64,000 nt of DNA from Pseudophaeomoniella oleicola. Taxonomy: Eukaryota; Ascomycota; Eurotiomycetes; Phaeomoniellales; Phaeomoniellaceae. Positions 35,404 to 46,688 of the stretch are shown piece by piece. How positions within the stretch are numbered: position 1 is the first letter of the stretch; each line of letters begins with the position of its first letter. Below the pieces are notes generated by a model, which saw only the letters and a program-made list of their open reading frames with translations, was not told the origin of the DNA and made no database searches. Position numbers and translations under genes: made by a program. The DNA lies in NCBI GenBank assembly GCA_003868215.1, contig QWDQ01000001.1, forward strand, positions 558,001 through 622,000, in the 5' to 3' direction.

Positions 35404-36824
35404 CTACCGCCCCATCTTCATCAACTCCAATAATCCATTCGCAGCTTGTCCCTTGATTACACTGCTTGTCAAGTTCTTTGCATGAAACGATTTCCGATCA
35501 TCTATCCTCGATTCTGTACCGACTTGACTTCCTGTGGACCTGCCCAATGAGGGATTCGGGGTACTTGGAGTCTGGGGGTCGTTGAAAGACAGAGACTGCG
35601 TAAGAAATTGCCTTGGACGTGGGGTGTTGGCGTCATCGTCTTCATCTTCCTGCGAAATCGGTGGGGAAGATGGAATCCCGACTCCATTCTCGTCCACTGG
35701 CATATATCTAGCTGAAAAGGCGGTTGGTACAAGAGTCGGGGCGGTGATTGCATCAAGATTCGCGACCTGAGGCTTTTTCTGGGCAGCAGCAGCGGAGCGG
35801 GCTGCAGCCACTAGGCTTTCGGGGCTGAGCTCCCTGTTCGGTGGAAGAGACGGCGACCGTGTTCTGGACTTTGCGACCAATTTCGAGAACGGCTGGTCGA
35901 TTTGGTTCGTTTCGATTTTGTACATGGCCAATTGCAACCGGGCACGAAGAAGATCCGCTTTCTGTTTCTAAATGTCAGATACCTTGTTCAGAGACGCCAT
36001 TGAGTGACTGACCTTTCCAACCATCGTCCTTCGATCCTGAATCGCATCCGGCGTACTAGTCTTGTCACTTATTGGGCTCGTGGCAACGAACTCCTCTTCT
36101 CCGTCGTTGCTCGGAGTTTGCTGTACTGGGCTCGTCTTCTCGAGCGTCTCGTCTTCCGGATCGAAGTCGATAAGGCTTGAGAGACCTTGACTGTCCTGTG
36201 TCTGTTCTGCATTGAAGGACGGCAGCTGTAGCATGTTGAGCGGAAGAGGAGTCGCATTCTGAAAGGTCAACACAGGCAGGTCAGCAAGAAAGCCAGCAAA
36301 GGGTCGAGTTTGATGTAGGAAGTGACAAAAGCTTGCAGGCAGATTGTTTTCCATCTCAAAGAGGGGGGAGTGAGGCCTACCAAATGATCCACCGCAGTCT
36401 GCGACATTTCCTCTTGAATCGTGAACTGCTCCTCATGATCCAATGGACCTTCTTGTGATGCATGGAAAGAAGATACGGACGTAGACAGAGGCGGTCTGTC
36501 AAAACCTGTATGTGCTCTATCTTTCTTCCCCTGTTCCCTTGTCTGTTTGTTTGCGATGTCGTTGCTTGGTTCCTTGACTGTGCCCTCATGTCTCTCTGCA
36601 TCTTCCACCATGGCGATGGGTCTCTTTTGCCCGGCAAGCCTGCCAATAGGCCCCGTTGGCAGTCTCTTTACTCTCGCCATGTCTCCTACTAGGTTCGCCT
36701 TGATCTCATCGATCTTGTCAAACTTCAGGTCTGACGCGTGGATGCGATTGGGCGTGAAGTTGGTACTTTTGTCACCCAGGACGCGTCGTGGGGAGCGACT
36801 GGGTGATTTCGAGAAGGTAGCCAT
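35404..36824 (-). CDS. Whi5/Nrm1-type G1/S transcriptional repressor
   Basis: Three exons: 36824-36381, 36258-36013 and 35967-35404. The introns are 122 bp (GTAGGC..TTTCAG) and 45 bp (GTCAGT..TTTAG), all phase 0. Protein 417 residues. Exon 3 opens with KADLLRARLQLAMYKIETNQ, continuing IDQPFSKL (residues 233-260), a clear match to the GTB motif of the Whi5/Nrm1/Srl3 family, which docks on SBF/MBF transcription factors. The N-terminus has SPSRSPRRVLGDK, a CDK-site-rich segment often seen in cell-cycle proteins. Nrm1 binds MBF late in G1 and shuts off its targets; Whi5 restrains Start until phosphorylated by Cdk. Filamentous ascomycetes usually have a single member, so which role dominates is not clear. 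The rest is low-complexity with many SP/TP sites. Confidence 0.88.
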
Positions 36825-37462
36825 CGTGAGTAGAGGTACAGACCCGCGAGGAGAAGCTGAAGGAATCGGAGTCGTCTGGACGTTCAGTCTCTATCTATAA
36901 GCCGGGTTATTCACTTTGCACGACTTGATAGATGAAGGGCGTGAACCGCAGATGTAGTGTGGGGAAAGCACTGATATGCGTGGCACGGTAAACATACTTT
37001 GAATGGATTTCGCGGTCTGTCTTGTTGGATGAAACCAATTGATCTCTCAAAGCTGCAAATCTATTGGGGAGCCTTGTCTCTACCTGTGAAGAACAAAAAT
37101 CGTCAAGTAGCGAAGAGTGAGAAAGATATCAAGGTAAAGCGTGTTGTTTAGAAGCAAACGATGATCGCGTGTAGGAGATACCCATACAAGCAAAGCTTCC
37201 CCAAATATTTGGGATTAACTAGAACCGTTCAAGTGATGTGTTGATCTCACCAAGCGTCTACCACGTAAGTTACTATGATACTACTACATACGTACTATGG
37301 TTCTGCCGCGATCCCGTTCGGCCTTACCGCTTTACCCGTCTATTATGCCCAGTAATATCAACAGACACGCTGCGTGGCCCCCCCCTAAGGTTGACTCTCT
37401 AGGCGTTGACCATCCCTGCACGTCCCCTAGTACCTGACATTAGTTAAACCCAGCCGGCTTTC
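36825..37462. promoter_or_regulatory. Promoter region of the Whi5/Nrm1-type gene
   Basis: 0.64 kb between the gene start and the left end of the TIR element. No ACGCGT box was found here; two lie just inside the coding exon (36734-36739 and 36781-36786). Confidence 0.4.
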
Positions 37463-38802
37463 TACAACTAGGGAATATTAGTTTTTACCCACCCTCCAAT
37501 TTTTAGCTATTTTTAGTTATTTTTAATCCTTTAATATAACCTCTTTGATTTAAAACCTTATATAGTTCCGTAACGCATATAAATTACTATAGATATAAGA
37601 AATTAAATAAATTATAAATTAATAAACTATATTATACTCTTAAGTATTATATAGAGTTTTAAAACGTTTAGGAATTAAAATTTAAAAATATTTACGTAAA
37701 TCTAAATCTGCGTATATAGTTTTTTAATTATTTAATATTATTTATTTAAACTGTTTATATTAATATTCTTCAGTGCTCTTTAAATCTAATAATTTAAAAT
37801 ATAATTTATATATATAATATTTTAAAACTGCTTAGACGTACTTTATAAAATTTAAATCTAACGAATAAAATAATATTTTAAATATATAAATATTTATCTC
37901 TTCGAATATCTTCTGGATTAGACGCGCGATATAAATTAAGATTTTATTTAATATTAATTTATATTTTTCTAAATTAAAAATAAAAAAATGTAATATAATA
38001 TCGTATAGTATTTTTATAAAAATATTTATTATAATATCTTTTTTCTCGTTATCTAGATTTCCGTTAAGAAAGAAAAAAAAATTATAATTATTTCTTAAAA
38101 TAATTATAAAATATATAATTCGTTATTTATAAAAAAGAGATTACGAATTTATTATTTTAAAAAATTATTATTTATTATAATATTTTCAGCGTTATTAAAA
38201 CCCTCGATCTATATTTATTTATATAAAGTATTTATCGTTAAATTCGCGCGCGCGTTAATTCTTTTTTGTATCCTTTTCATAGTCTGAAAGAAAGGCTTAA
38301 CGTAAATTTATTATATATTAAATTATATAAAATCTGAATCTAGCTTTATAATATTTATATTAAATTTTAATTTTATATATAATTTAATATATAATTATTC
38401 TCTTAATATTTATCTTGAATATTAAATCTTTTAATCTTATTTAAAGATTCTTTCTTATTCGTTTATATATAATATTAGTTTACGTAATATTAATTTTAGA
38501 AAAACGTTCGTTACGTATTTAATTTTATTAAGTTCGAAACCGTTTATCTCGCGTTTTTTAAATATATTTAACGAAATTATAATTTATATCTTCTCGAACC
38601 GTTATTTAACGTTTTATAATATTATTTTTAATAAACGTAAAGATTTTAATATATTTATATAATAAGTATTCATTTCCTAAACCCATAATAGGTTTTAATT
38701 TATAATGGGTATAATTGGCTGTAAAATGGTCGAAATACAGGTGGAGGTTGCAAAACGGGCTAAAATTGGAGGGTGGGTAAAAACTAATGTTCCCTAGTTG
38801 TA
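37463..38802. mobile_element. Degenerate TIR DNA transposon, RIP-like AT-rich, TA target duplication
   Basis: Near-perfect terminal inverted repeats of about 45 bp bound a 1336-bp block (37465-38800). The left end begins CAACTAGGGAATATTAG; the right end in reverse complement begins CAACTAGGGAACATTAG, and both continue into a TTTTTACCCACCCTCCAA stretch. Both ends are flanked by TA, the target duplication of the Tc1/mariner (Fot1/pogo) superfamily. The interior is extremely AT-rich, dense in TpA and without any long open frame, as expected after repeat-induced point mutation (C to T in both strands). Full-length Fot1-like elements are nearer 1.9 kb with a single transposase, so this copy is also shortened or belongs to a non-autonomous family. 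The TIR difference is itself a C/T change. It is inactive. Confidence 0.82.
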
Positions 38803-39699
38803 GACTCTCCTCTCCCCCTATCTACTACGTAAGGTATTTCAGGGTCCTCGTGCACAAACAAGACTAAATAAACAAGATCTTCTCCACATTCTGTTTTGTG
38901 CCTGTCCGTTTCTGCGCTGGGAATACAGTAATGTTACCGAAACAAGTATGTACCTTACCTAATCCACGGTTCTGGCGTCTTGGGTTCGTGAGCGCGACGT
39001 GATTGTACTTGGACATGACCAGTTATCAACGCCAACACCAGATACGCGACGCCTCCGCAATTACTTCTGGTGTCTACGAAAAAGGAGAAAGGGCATTTAG
39101 ACGTCTGTATAATTACCTACTTCCTTAGATATGGTAAGATGAGATTAATGTGTTGTTGTGACTAACATTCTTAGTACCTTGCATTGCTATATGATGGTTC
39201 ACAGAACAAGTGAGTTCTGCAGTCACGGCCAATTATGACCTGTTTTGTATATACAGTCTATCTGATTGTGGTTGACTGAGAGCTTGCTGCATACGTCGCT
39301 TGTTACACGCATCTCAGAGGTACACTAAGAGTAAGAGCTATTTGACAACCTATGCTTTTGTACGCCGGTGATCAGATAGATCACGGCCATACACTGGTGT
39401 GGCTTCCTGCCGCCCCATAGAGATTGTTCTGTGTGAAAAGATAGATGATATACCAACATCGTCGTGAGCACTGGGCATCTGTCCATTATCCCGAGTATCG
39501 CTTCTCATTGAGTCATGAAGGATGCGTCGGTATGTTTCTGACGCTTGCCTCTCCAAAGCAACCACGTTTGCTTTGAACTCGGAAGACTATTTCACTGGGA
39601 ATAAATTACACCGACTGTGAGGTTACCACTAAGCTTCTGAAATAGTATGGGAGGCATCTCAAGGCGTGGGGGAGATCTCTTAACAAGACTGTCTTGAGC
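38803..39699. other. Intergenic region right of the TIR element
   Basis: 0.9 kb of ordinary base composition. No gene recognised; probable 3' flank of the Ada-type gene. Confidence 0.5.
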
Positions 39700-40506
39700 T
39701 CATGCTTCGCCCTCATATCCTGGCAGTTCAAGCGCAAGAGGGTCAAAGGCTGCAGTAGGCTCAATTGGCCACTGACAGTGACCATAGCTGGAATCAGCTA
39801 GTGTTACATCGTGTTCCCACGGTTCTGACGGACTCGCATCGGAAGCGAAAGCAACGCCGTCCTGGGATTCGAGGTTGAGATCGGCCGCCATTATCTGCTC
39901 GAAATATCTTTCCATCTCGGTGTCGTCGGCTGCCAACCACGCACTTTCGAAAGGATCAAAGGATGTCTCCGATTGAGGATCCTGATAGCTGCCGTCTGTG
40001 GTGCTGGTAGGTCCTGCAGATGATGATGACGGCGTCGTAATGCTCGCAGAGTTGCCGCTTGCTTCATTTCTGAGCCTAACCATCATGGCGCCTGGAGTTT
40101 CTCCCATGACCTCCTTGAAGACCCGCAAGAAATGCCATTTGCCGCCAATGCCAGCTTCGTTTGCCGCCTCCTCAAGACTTATCACCCCATTCTTCGCCTC
40201 CATTAATGCAACTGCACGTTGGATGCCTTCCTTGCGTCTCCTTCCCTGCTCATCGACACTTTCGAAGGACGCTACGGTCTCTGGTTTGCATCTCTTACAC
40301 GCCCGATAGCCGGCAGCCAGAGCCTCACTAGGACTATCGAAATACTCCATGTTAGCTCTCCGAGCCAGTCTTCCTGGACATATAGGCCGACAAAAGATTT
40401 TGGTAGTTCGGACTCCATAGACGAAGTAGGTATCAGCCTGGCGGTCGCGGCTGGAGACTGCAGCCCATCGGGCCGCAGTGGTTGAGAATGGCATCATGTA
40501 TGTCAT
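39700..40506 (-). CDS. Ada-type methyl-phosphotriester sensor / AraC-like regulator
   Basis: Single exon, 268 residues from the ATG at 40506 (Met codons at 40497 and 40494 are alternatives). Residues 10-75 match the Ada zinc-binding domain: RWAAVSSRDRQADTYFVYGV, TTKIFCRPICP and YRACKRCKP. Its four zinc cysteines, C39, C43, C70 and C73, have the same spacing as C38, C42, C69 and C72 of E. coli Ada. In that protein one of these cysteines takes a methyl group from methylated phosphotriesters in DNA and turns on activation. An AraC-type helix-turn-helix follows (about 90-140; EEAANEAGIGGKWHFLRVFKEVMGETP split across the motif). The O6-methylguanine transferase domain is absent. The remaining 120 residues are acidic and may be an activation tail. 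Likely role: nuclear sensor of alkylation damage that induces repair genes. Confidence 0.9.
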   Translation of the reverse strand: MTYMMPFSTTAARWAAVSSRDRQADTYFVYGVRTTKIFCRPICPGRLARRANMEYFDSPSEALAAGYRACKRCKPETVASFESVDEQGRRRKEGIQRAVALMEAKNGVISLEEAANEAGIGGKWHFLRVFKEVMGETPGAMMVRLRNEASGNSASITTPSSSSAGPTSTTDGSYQDPQSETSFDPFESAWLAADDTEMERYFEQIMAADLNLESQDGVAFASDASPSEPWEHDVTLADSSYGHCQWPIEPTAAFDPLALELPGYEGEA

Positions 40507-41031
40507 GTGCCTAGATTGGACAGAGTTCGTATATCGACTTATATGAAAACCGATGATGTCAAGGGACAGGTCTTGCAGACTTGAAGCAAATAGTGGACTG
40601 CGAAATCGAGCCTGCCATATGGTAGTAAGCCCAGCTCTACAAAGTAAGTGAGGGTCGTAGAGTATAACGTGATGCGAGAGATAATTGGAAATTGCATTGG
40701 GGTTTATAACTACTATGTTAATTGGAAGAATTGCAGAATTATGACTCGACGGATATAAGAGACCAGAGTCATAATATGTAATACCAGTACTATGTACAGG
40801 TAAGGCGGTTGCTTTCAAAGTGACCAATTAGAACTCACCCTTAGATAAACATTGACCCGCATCATCTTCTCCGCCTCTTCACCACGTAAGATCTGCCTTT
40901 CAACAACTTACAGACCCATCGACATTGTACCTTTTGCACACTCTCAAAGACTCGAGACTCTACAAAGCGTCCTAGGTCTAGGACCTGATCTTACCGTCAA
41001 GCAATGACCGTTATTGTCAGCCTACCAAACA
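40507..41031. promoter_or_regulatory. Divergent promoter region, Ada-type / BTB
   Basis: 0.5 kb between two divergent starts. The minus-strand frame stays open upstream of the Ada start but has no ATG there. Confidence 0.4.
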
Positions 41032-42099
41032 ATGGCCACGTCCTCTGAACAGACCTCGTCAAGTCGTCTCTATGGCACGCAATCCTCTGATGCAAGTGTG
41101 TCTTCTAAGACTGGTCAACAAGGCCCAGTGCCTCTAGAACGACCAGAACCAATTACAATAAATGCCTTTAAAGATCTTTCGTTCGACTTAGTAGACTCTC
41201 TATGGCCCGAGACCCAATATCCCCATATCACGCTACCGGACGGTAGGAAGATTCGGAGGGCAACGCTCAGACAGTCTGCAAGCCTTATGTCCGGTGAAAC
41301 AGTTACCATCATTGTTGGAAAGACCGGCACGAAATTCATCGTTGCTCAGAATCTACTCTTCCACCACTCGCGGTATTTCAGAGCAGCTTTCACAAGTGGT
41401 TTCATGGAATCAGAGACCCGGACACTGCGAATGCCTGATGTAGACTCAGACCTCTTTCATTTTCTCCTGGAGTACCTGGTTCTGGGCAGCTTCAGAAGCG
41501 GCAAGTATGAGATAGATCGCCACGCTCGTCCACGCAGGCCTTCAGGGGAAGACTTCATTGATGAACGGTGCAATCTCTGGCCGTGGGCACATCTTATGGT
41601 TCTTGCCGACTTCCTAGATATTGCGTCTGCTAAGGAAGCAGCCGAGAAGGTGATTGCTCAGAGAGTCAAGTCAGATACCGAGGCGCGGCGAAGCTTTCCT
41701 GATTATCGCAGAAAAGGCGCAGCGTCCTTCTCACCCACGTTTTGCCAATACGCATATGAAAACCTCCAGGAGCAATCCGGCGGATTATACACCCTAGTGA
41801 TAAACCACATGGCAGATGCGATACACCAGGACCAAGAATGGATTGGAACGTACCGTGACTTCTTGGTTCAGAATCCGGATCTCCTTGTCGAGTGGGCATG
41901 TGACGTGCAGAACGATCGACCGATGGAAGCTTTGAACGGTCCATTTCAGCCAGGACGTGGCAAACAAGGCTACAATGGACTTAATCTGGACATCAAAAGC
42001 AGACGTGCACGTGACTTAGAAATTGATCGAGATTATGTTCCACCAGAAGCGAGTGGCAATGTTATTGAAGCTGGTACACAGTCTCTGACACATCAATAG
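41032..42099 (+). CDS. BTB/POZ-domain protein
   Basis: Single exon, 355 residues from the ATG at 41032. The BTB core spans about 80-190: VTIIVGKTGTKFIVAQNLLF, HHSRYFRAAFTSGF and MPDVDSDLFHFLLEYLV are the conserved strand-helix elements, including the D/H-x-x-L-x-x-S-x-x-F pattern. No kelch, MATH or zinc-finger domain follows; the C-terminal half is helical and of unknown fold. Fungal BTB-only proteins are thought to be adaptors, some for Cullin-3 ubiquitin ligases, but targets are unknown. It converges on a second BTB-like gene 0.5 kb away. Confidence 0.88.
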   Translation: MATSSEQTSSSRLYGTQSSDASVSSKTGQQGPVPLERPEPITINAFKDLSFDLVDSLWPETQYPHITLPDGRKIRRATLRQSASLMSGETVTIIVGKTGTKFIVAQNLLFHHSRYFRAAFTSGFMESETRTLRMPDVDSDLFHFLLEYLVLGSFRSGKYEIDRHARPRRPSGEDFIDERCNLWPWAHLMVLADFLDIASAKEAAEKVIAQRVKSDTEARRSFPDYRRKGAASFSPTFCQYAYENLQEQSGGLYTLVINHMADAIHQDQEWIGTYRDFLVQNPDLLVEWACDVQNDRPMEALNGPFQPGRGKQGYNGLNLDIKSRRARDLEIDRDYVPPEASGNVIEAGTQSLTHQ

Positions 42100-42602
42100 C
42101 TGTGGAAAGTGTGTGTAACCTTGGCAAAGAATGATACGATCTCGTCTCCACATCTCTAGTCTTGTCTACAATTGAGAAAGATCTCCGTTGGCTATGCAGC
42201 AGCCAGTATCTGGAGTTATGACAGGCAGACGAGGAACTGAAGGACGATTCCTTCTGATTTTCAAATGCTCCTAAAAGTGAGCTACACGAAAAGAAGGCCT
42301 CTGGAATTTAACAGGAGCATTCATTCTGCAGGTCATGCTCACTAATGGAACCATCTCTCTTGTATTACGAACTCTCTACTCTTCAGTCCATCCCCTTCAG
42401 CAGATACTGAAACCACTCAAACCGCTCCGTACTGCGCTATTTGGCAAACCCGAACATTTCTTGTTTACAATAAGATGCTATTGTACATCATCACCAGGGC
42501 AGGCGTTTCTCTTCAGCCCATCCAGAGCATTGAGCATTGTCCAGATCTGTTCTTAATCGACGGTGTGAGGCATGGTATTTCAACTTCCTTGACCATCTAT
42601 TT
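42100..42602. other. Short convergent intergenic region
   Basis: 0.5 kb of 3' flanks between the two BTB genes; nothing recognised. Confidence 0.6.
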
Positions 42603-43645
42603 TCACATAGACGGTACGAAGGTCCAGCCTCTTCCGTCCTGGAAACAATGTGGGTCGAGATGCCGGGGGGCTGTCCATCCAGGTGAGATACCTTGGAGAT
42701 GTATGATATTGCTCCAGTCTTCGTCAGCATCGTCACTGTCCTCATAGTCAATTATTCCACGTTGATTTTCAAATATGACTTCATAACAGCCTAGTACCGC
42801 ACCGTGTCTTCTTTCTTTTTCATGGCGCATAAAGTCTGATCTTTCGAATTTGGTGTATGATGCCACCTGCCAGATGAGTTTCCTGTTGATATCATCCGGA
42901 TTATCGTCTCGCAAATTTTGGCCGAATACCCGTTTGATGAAAGCAAAGTCCTGAAATTCAAAGGGGCCAACCGTCCATGCGTGTTCAAGTCTCATGCGCT
43001 TTGTGTTTGGCTTCTCTTCCTCTGGTACTGTGCTTGTTGCCGACGCAAGTATCGCTTCTGCCGCTTTGTGAACAAAGTCCGACATCTGATGCAAAGATGC
43101 AAACACTATCGCGCGCAGCAGCGGCGTGGGATCATGTTCCGGCAGATTACAGCTCCATGTACCGACCAGTGCCTCGTGCAGTTTCCACTGTCCTGGTTTC
43201 CCGCATGCACAGATAGTGGTGGTGGTGGAATCGCCGTTTGAAATCATCAACCCTTCAACCTCTCCTTTCTCCATAAAGTGCGCAATCAGAGCGAACGCCG
43301 TACGATCAATACCCAGAAGCTTGACATCGACATCAACGTCGCCGACGACCGTTGTGGCTGCTGTATTACCGGATCTGTGGCTCACTACCCGTTTTCCGTT
43401 CCGCATGTATTCCACCTTTTGCCATCCCGTCGTTGTCGATAGTGTCTCAACGATGACTTTGAGAGTTGGAGACGCAGCAACGACCTGAGCTGTGGGGATC
43501 TTGAACGGCTCTTCATGTTCGCCGACCAGAAAGTTGACGTAGCTGTTCCTCCTCCACCAGAAATTTGTTAGAGACACATCAAGCGAATGAGACGTGTGAA
43601 GAAGAAAGAAGGAGATGAGCTCTCAACGAACCTTGGTCCAGACAT
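42603..43645 (-). CDS. BTB-like domain protein, two exons
   Basis: Exon 1 is only 14 bp (43645-43632, MSGP plus two bases). An 89-bp intron (GTTCGT..GAACAG, phase 2) leads to exon 2 (43542-42603). Protein 317 residues, starting MSGPSYVNFLVGEHEEPFKI. This and PTAQVVAASPTLKVIVE are a BTB-type start in which the usual hydrophobic strand and helix are kept but the central F is changed. A CPGQW-like cysteine stretch (ICACGKPGQWKL) interrupts the domain. The C-terminal half is a helical region similar in length to that of the plus-strand BTB neighbour. The two proteins are not obvious tandem duplicates by eye. A single-frame reading misses the true start. Function unknown, perhaps an adaptor. Confidence 0.75.
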
Positions 43646-45098
43646 TTCTCCTGTTGCCTGTTCTACTTTTCTCAACCCGCCTGCCCGCTTTTTCATTCAT
43701 TCAATACACTGCGAATGCAATTGCAATGAGATTTCTTTCTTGCGCGAAGTGTAGCGAATCCAAATGAGGACGAAGACGGAAGAGAGAAGACCAAGAAGAA
43801 ACGCTCCGCTCCTCTTACGAGGAATTTTAAGTAAGGGTATGAGACACACAGACAGTATGTAAATAGGTTCCTATGTAGGTAGGTAGTACACATATCAAAT
43901 GTAACGTTTCACAACACACGACATTACGACACTACACGACGTGCTGCTGCGCATTATTATTCCCCTTTTTGGGCAGACACAAAAAGACGATATAAGGACC
44001 CGATGTTAAGAGACTCAACAACGATAAAATACCATCCATACAGCGCGCTCAAAAGTTGCCGCTGAACCCAAAAAAAAAGCTAGAAATACCATCCCCTAAA
44101 CATTTCCAAGAGGAATAAAAAGGAAGATCTAACGACGTCTGATGATCCTGGGTACCCCCGCTCTCTCCGCCAGGTCCTAATACTAGATAAGAAATCCCAT
44201 CTCCCAGTCTACGTTCTCTTTAGGTATCCACTCTGGGCTGTTTTTCAGGACCTACCCATCTAGTTGATTTGATACTGCCGGGAAGGGGGGGGGGGGGGGG
44301 GTTTCTTGGTTTTGATGGGTCCGGGAATGAATGTCACAGAAGGGAAGGGAGGGGATTTGAAGGAGGAGGTCTGATAAGGCCCACCACATATGGATTCACT
44401 TTTGTAGGGTTATGGGACATATTGGACTGGGATGGATGCTCAGTCGATTGATCCCTGGGGTTTGATGTTGTCGTCAAGAACGGAGGGGGAGAGGGGGAGA
44501 GGACGGAGCAAGTGATTTAGTAAAGAGAGAAAAAAAAGAAAAAGCAGGAATGGAAAGATGAGAATGATAAAGGATATGTTTTTTGAGGTGGGAGAGAGGA
44601 TTCAGGACAATCAGTTGATTAAGAAAGGAGAAGGAAGGGAGGGGGATAAAGGAAAACTTTGAGATTGAACGGTCGAAACGGAAGATGATTTGTCTGCAGG
44701 CAGTGTATACCTACGTGACTGACCGTAACAGGCCGGATAGGGATTTTAAGGTGATCCAGACGCCGCTCTGGAGGGATGATTTCAATGATGGAGTTTGAGA
44801 AGGGTAATACGAGATACACTGAAAGGACCGCATCAGTGTGTCGTGCAAGTTATAGCAATGGCTACAATCGGTTGGGGAAACTCGTAAGGCGTATTCGGAA
44901 AATGACCATAGGAACGGTAACAGGTTTGTTCACTTGCCCAGTATTTCTATCGGACCTTATTCCCTTGTGAATGGCCTCTTCGTCGTTCAGCATTGCACGG
45001 TCGCATCGTATATGTTCCGACCTCTTATGTGTATTCCGTATACCACAATTGGCTGAACACAACCTGTACTGTACACTCCAAAAACACGACCCCTTCTC
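43646..45098. other. Intergenic region with G17 run
   Basis: 1.45 kb with a run of 17 G (44285-44301) and purine-rich sequence. No gene recognised. Confidence 0.5.
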
Positions 45099-45609
45099 TC
45101 ATGATGACTCCAGCGCCTTCTTCACATCCTCTTCCTTGCCCAACAGCCCCAGACTCCTTATCGTTCCTGCCTTTGGTGCATTCTCTCTTGGGTGCTGTGA
45201 TTCTGATTTTCGGTATGCTTGTTGCAGAGCATTCACTCTAGCGGCCTATGAAGAATAACAGAGCGAGTCTTAGCTTATCGTCTTCTATCTCTTCAAAAAG
45301 TGTGCGATTTGCGGTGTCGCATTTCCGTACCTCTTTCTTGTGGTGCAAGCATTCATAGTAGTCTTCTAATGTTCCAACACAGGCCTTGCCTCTGTGTTTG
45401 TCGTCCTCGTTGACGACGTAGCAGGCGAGTACCTCCTGCCAGAAGGGGTAGCATCGCGAAGAACCTGGCGTTGGGAAATTGTCAATTCCGGATGGGCCAT
45501 TAAGGAGACATGCGGTATCTTAGGAGAGGGGGGATCGCGAAGGGCAATTGAGTGGTCTTAAGAGTCCGCAGCTTGACTTACCTCCGCTCAAACCGAAACC
45601 TGAAGCCAT
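45099..45609 (-). CDS. Mitochondrial complex I subunit, NDUFS5 type (twin CX9C)
   Basis: Three short exons: 45609-45582, 45464-45331 and 45245-45099. The introns are 117 bp (GTAAGT..CGCCAG) and 85 bp (GTACGG..TTCATAG). Protein 102 residues, starting MASGFGLSGGSSRCYPFWQE. Two cysteine pairs, CYPFWQEVLAC and CVGTLEDYYEC, are each CX9C, the twin-CX9C fold imported through the Mia40 disulfide relay into the intermembrane space. The LEDYYECLHHKKE motif, and AARVNALQQAYRK with HPRE..PKAG further on, agree with the fungal NDUFS5 (15-kDa, IP type) accessory subunit of NADH:ubiquinone oxidoreductase. Frame and phase close exactly over both introns, which supports the model. The gene is too fragmented to show as a long open frame. 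It is divergent from the Sec39 gene. Confidence 0.93.
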
Positions 45610-46688
45610 CTTGGTCTTTGCTATCCAAGCGGTTGTGCCGGATGATGTTTGAATTGAAGTTGCGGAGCTTGAGCAACGCCAAAGTTTCTCCGCACTCGCA
45701 TGGATCCTCTCCAATCCAGCTCCAACATAGCGCTGCTAAAAAGGGTTAAGCGTGCCTTGCTCGCTGTCATACCGTAGTAGGTACCTAAGATAGAATAGTA
45801 TTACGTAGAGATTCAAATGATACATCAAACATGAAATCTAGCAGAACTACTGTAAAGGTATGCCAGGACATAGCTCTTCATGAATTACTATGTAGTCGAT
45901 TCACTGTTTGGTATGTTTGGATCTTCCACGGATCCTTGACTGCAGTCAACCCTGCGTATGTGAAGTCTGTCTTGAGGGATCCTGTCAAGTCTACCACCGT
46001 AAAGCAACTCGTCCTTTGGAGTTCTGTCGAGCCTCTGTGCCCATATCTCTTTGCAACTCTTGAAGCGAGTACTCCACAACAAGGCAATTGCCATGCTATT
46101 GTGAGAGTTGACTGGATATCGTGCCAGACCGATAGTATCACCATGTACATACGATTCCGTGGAAGTACTTCAGAACGCATGCTAGCAGCTCTGGATAGGA
46201 CCGAAAGATAAATGCTATAGAGTTGACGCATCTCCAATTCAATCGGCTTCTCACGAGTTGCAGACGAATGACACTTCCGTATATTACTTTGAGGATCATG
46301 TTCAGGTCTTCAATTACCTCCACTGATTCGGTGTGAAAGTATGCATGACCGACACTGGACTTTTACTTACTCTTCCATCGTCGTACCGAGAGTGGTGAAC
46401 TCGGAAAGCCGCATATACACATAACCCCGAGACTTGTCGTAGTGTTGAGTTCATTCGTGTCAAAATGGCCATGTTAGAAGTACGAAGCTCGAAAGTTGGG
46501 AATATAAATAATCATACAGAAAGTAGATTTTGTTAGGGGAAACTGGGACAGCTTCTCCACAAAGCCTCCCACTGGCATCAAGCTCCATCCGATGATGTCC
46601 CTGCGACAATATCCAAGAGTCCAAAAAGTTGGCCTCAGACGTACATAGTACAAGAGCCGGGCAATCCTTGTATCCAAACAATGCAGCA
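45610..46688. promoter_or_regulatory. Divergent promoter region, NDUFS5 / Sec39
   Basis: 1.1 kb between two housekeeping genes. An open frame at 45831-46211 has no family resemblance and is not called. Confidence 0.45.

Noticed and set aside
37465-38800. Centromere-like or mitochondrial AT-rich insertion
   Set aside because: The inverted ends and TA duplications explain the block as a mutated DNA transposon.
45831-46211. 126-codon plus-strand frame between NDUFS5 and Sec39
   Set aside because: No family resemblance, overlaps an open frame on the other strand, and lies in a divergent promoter region.
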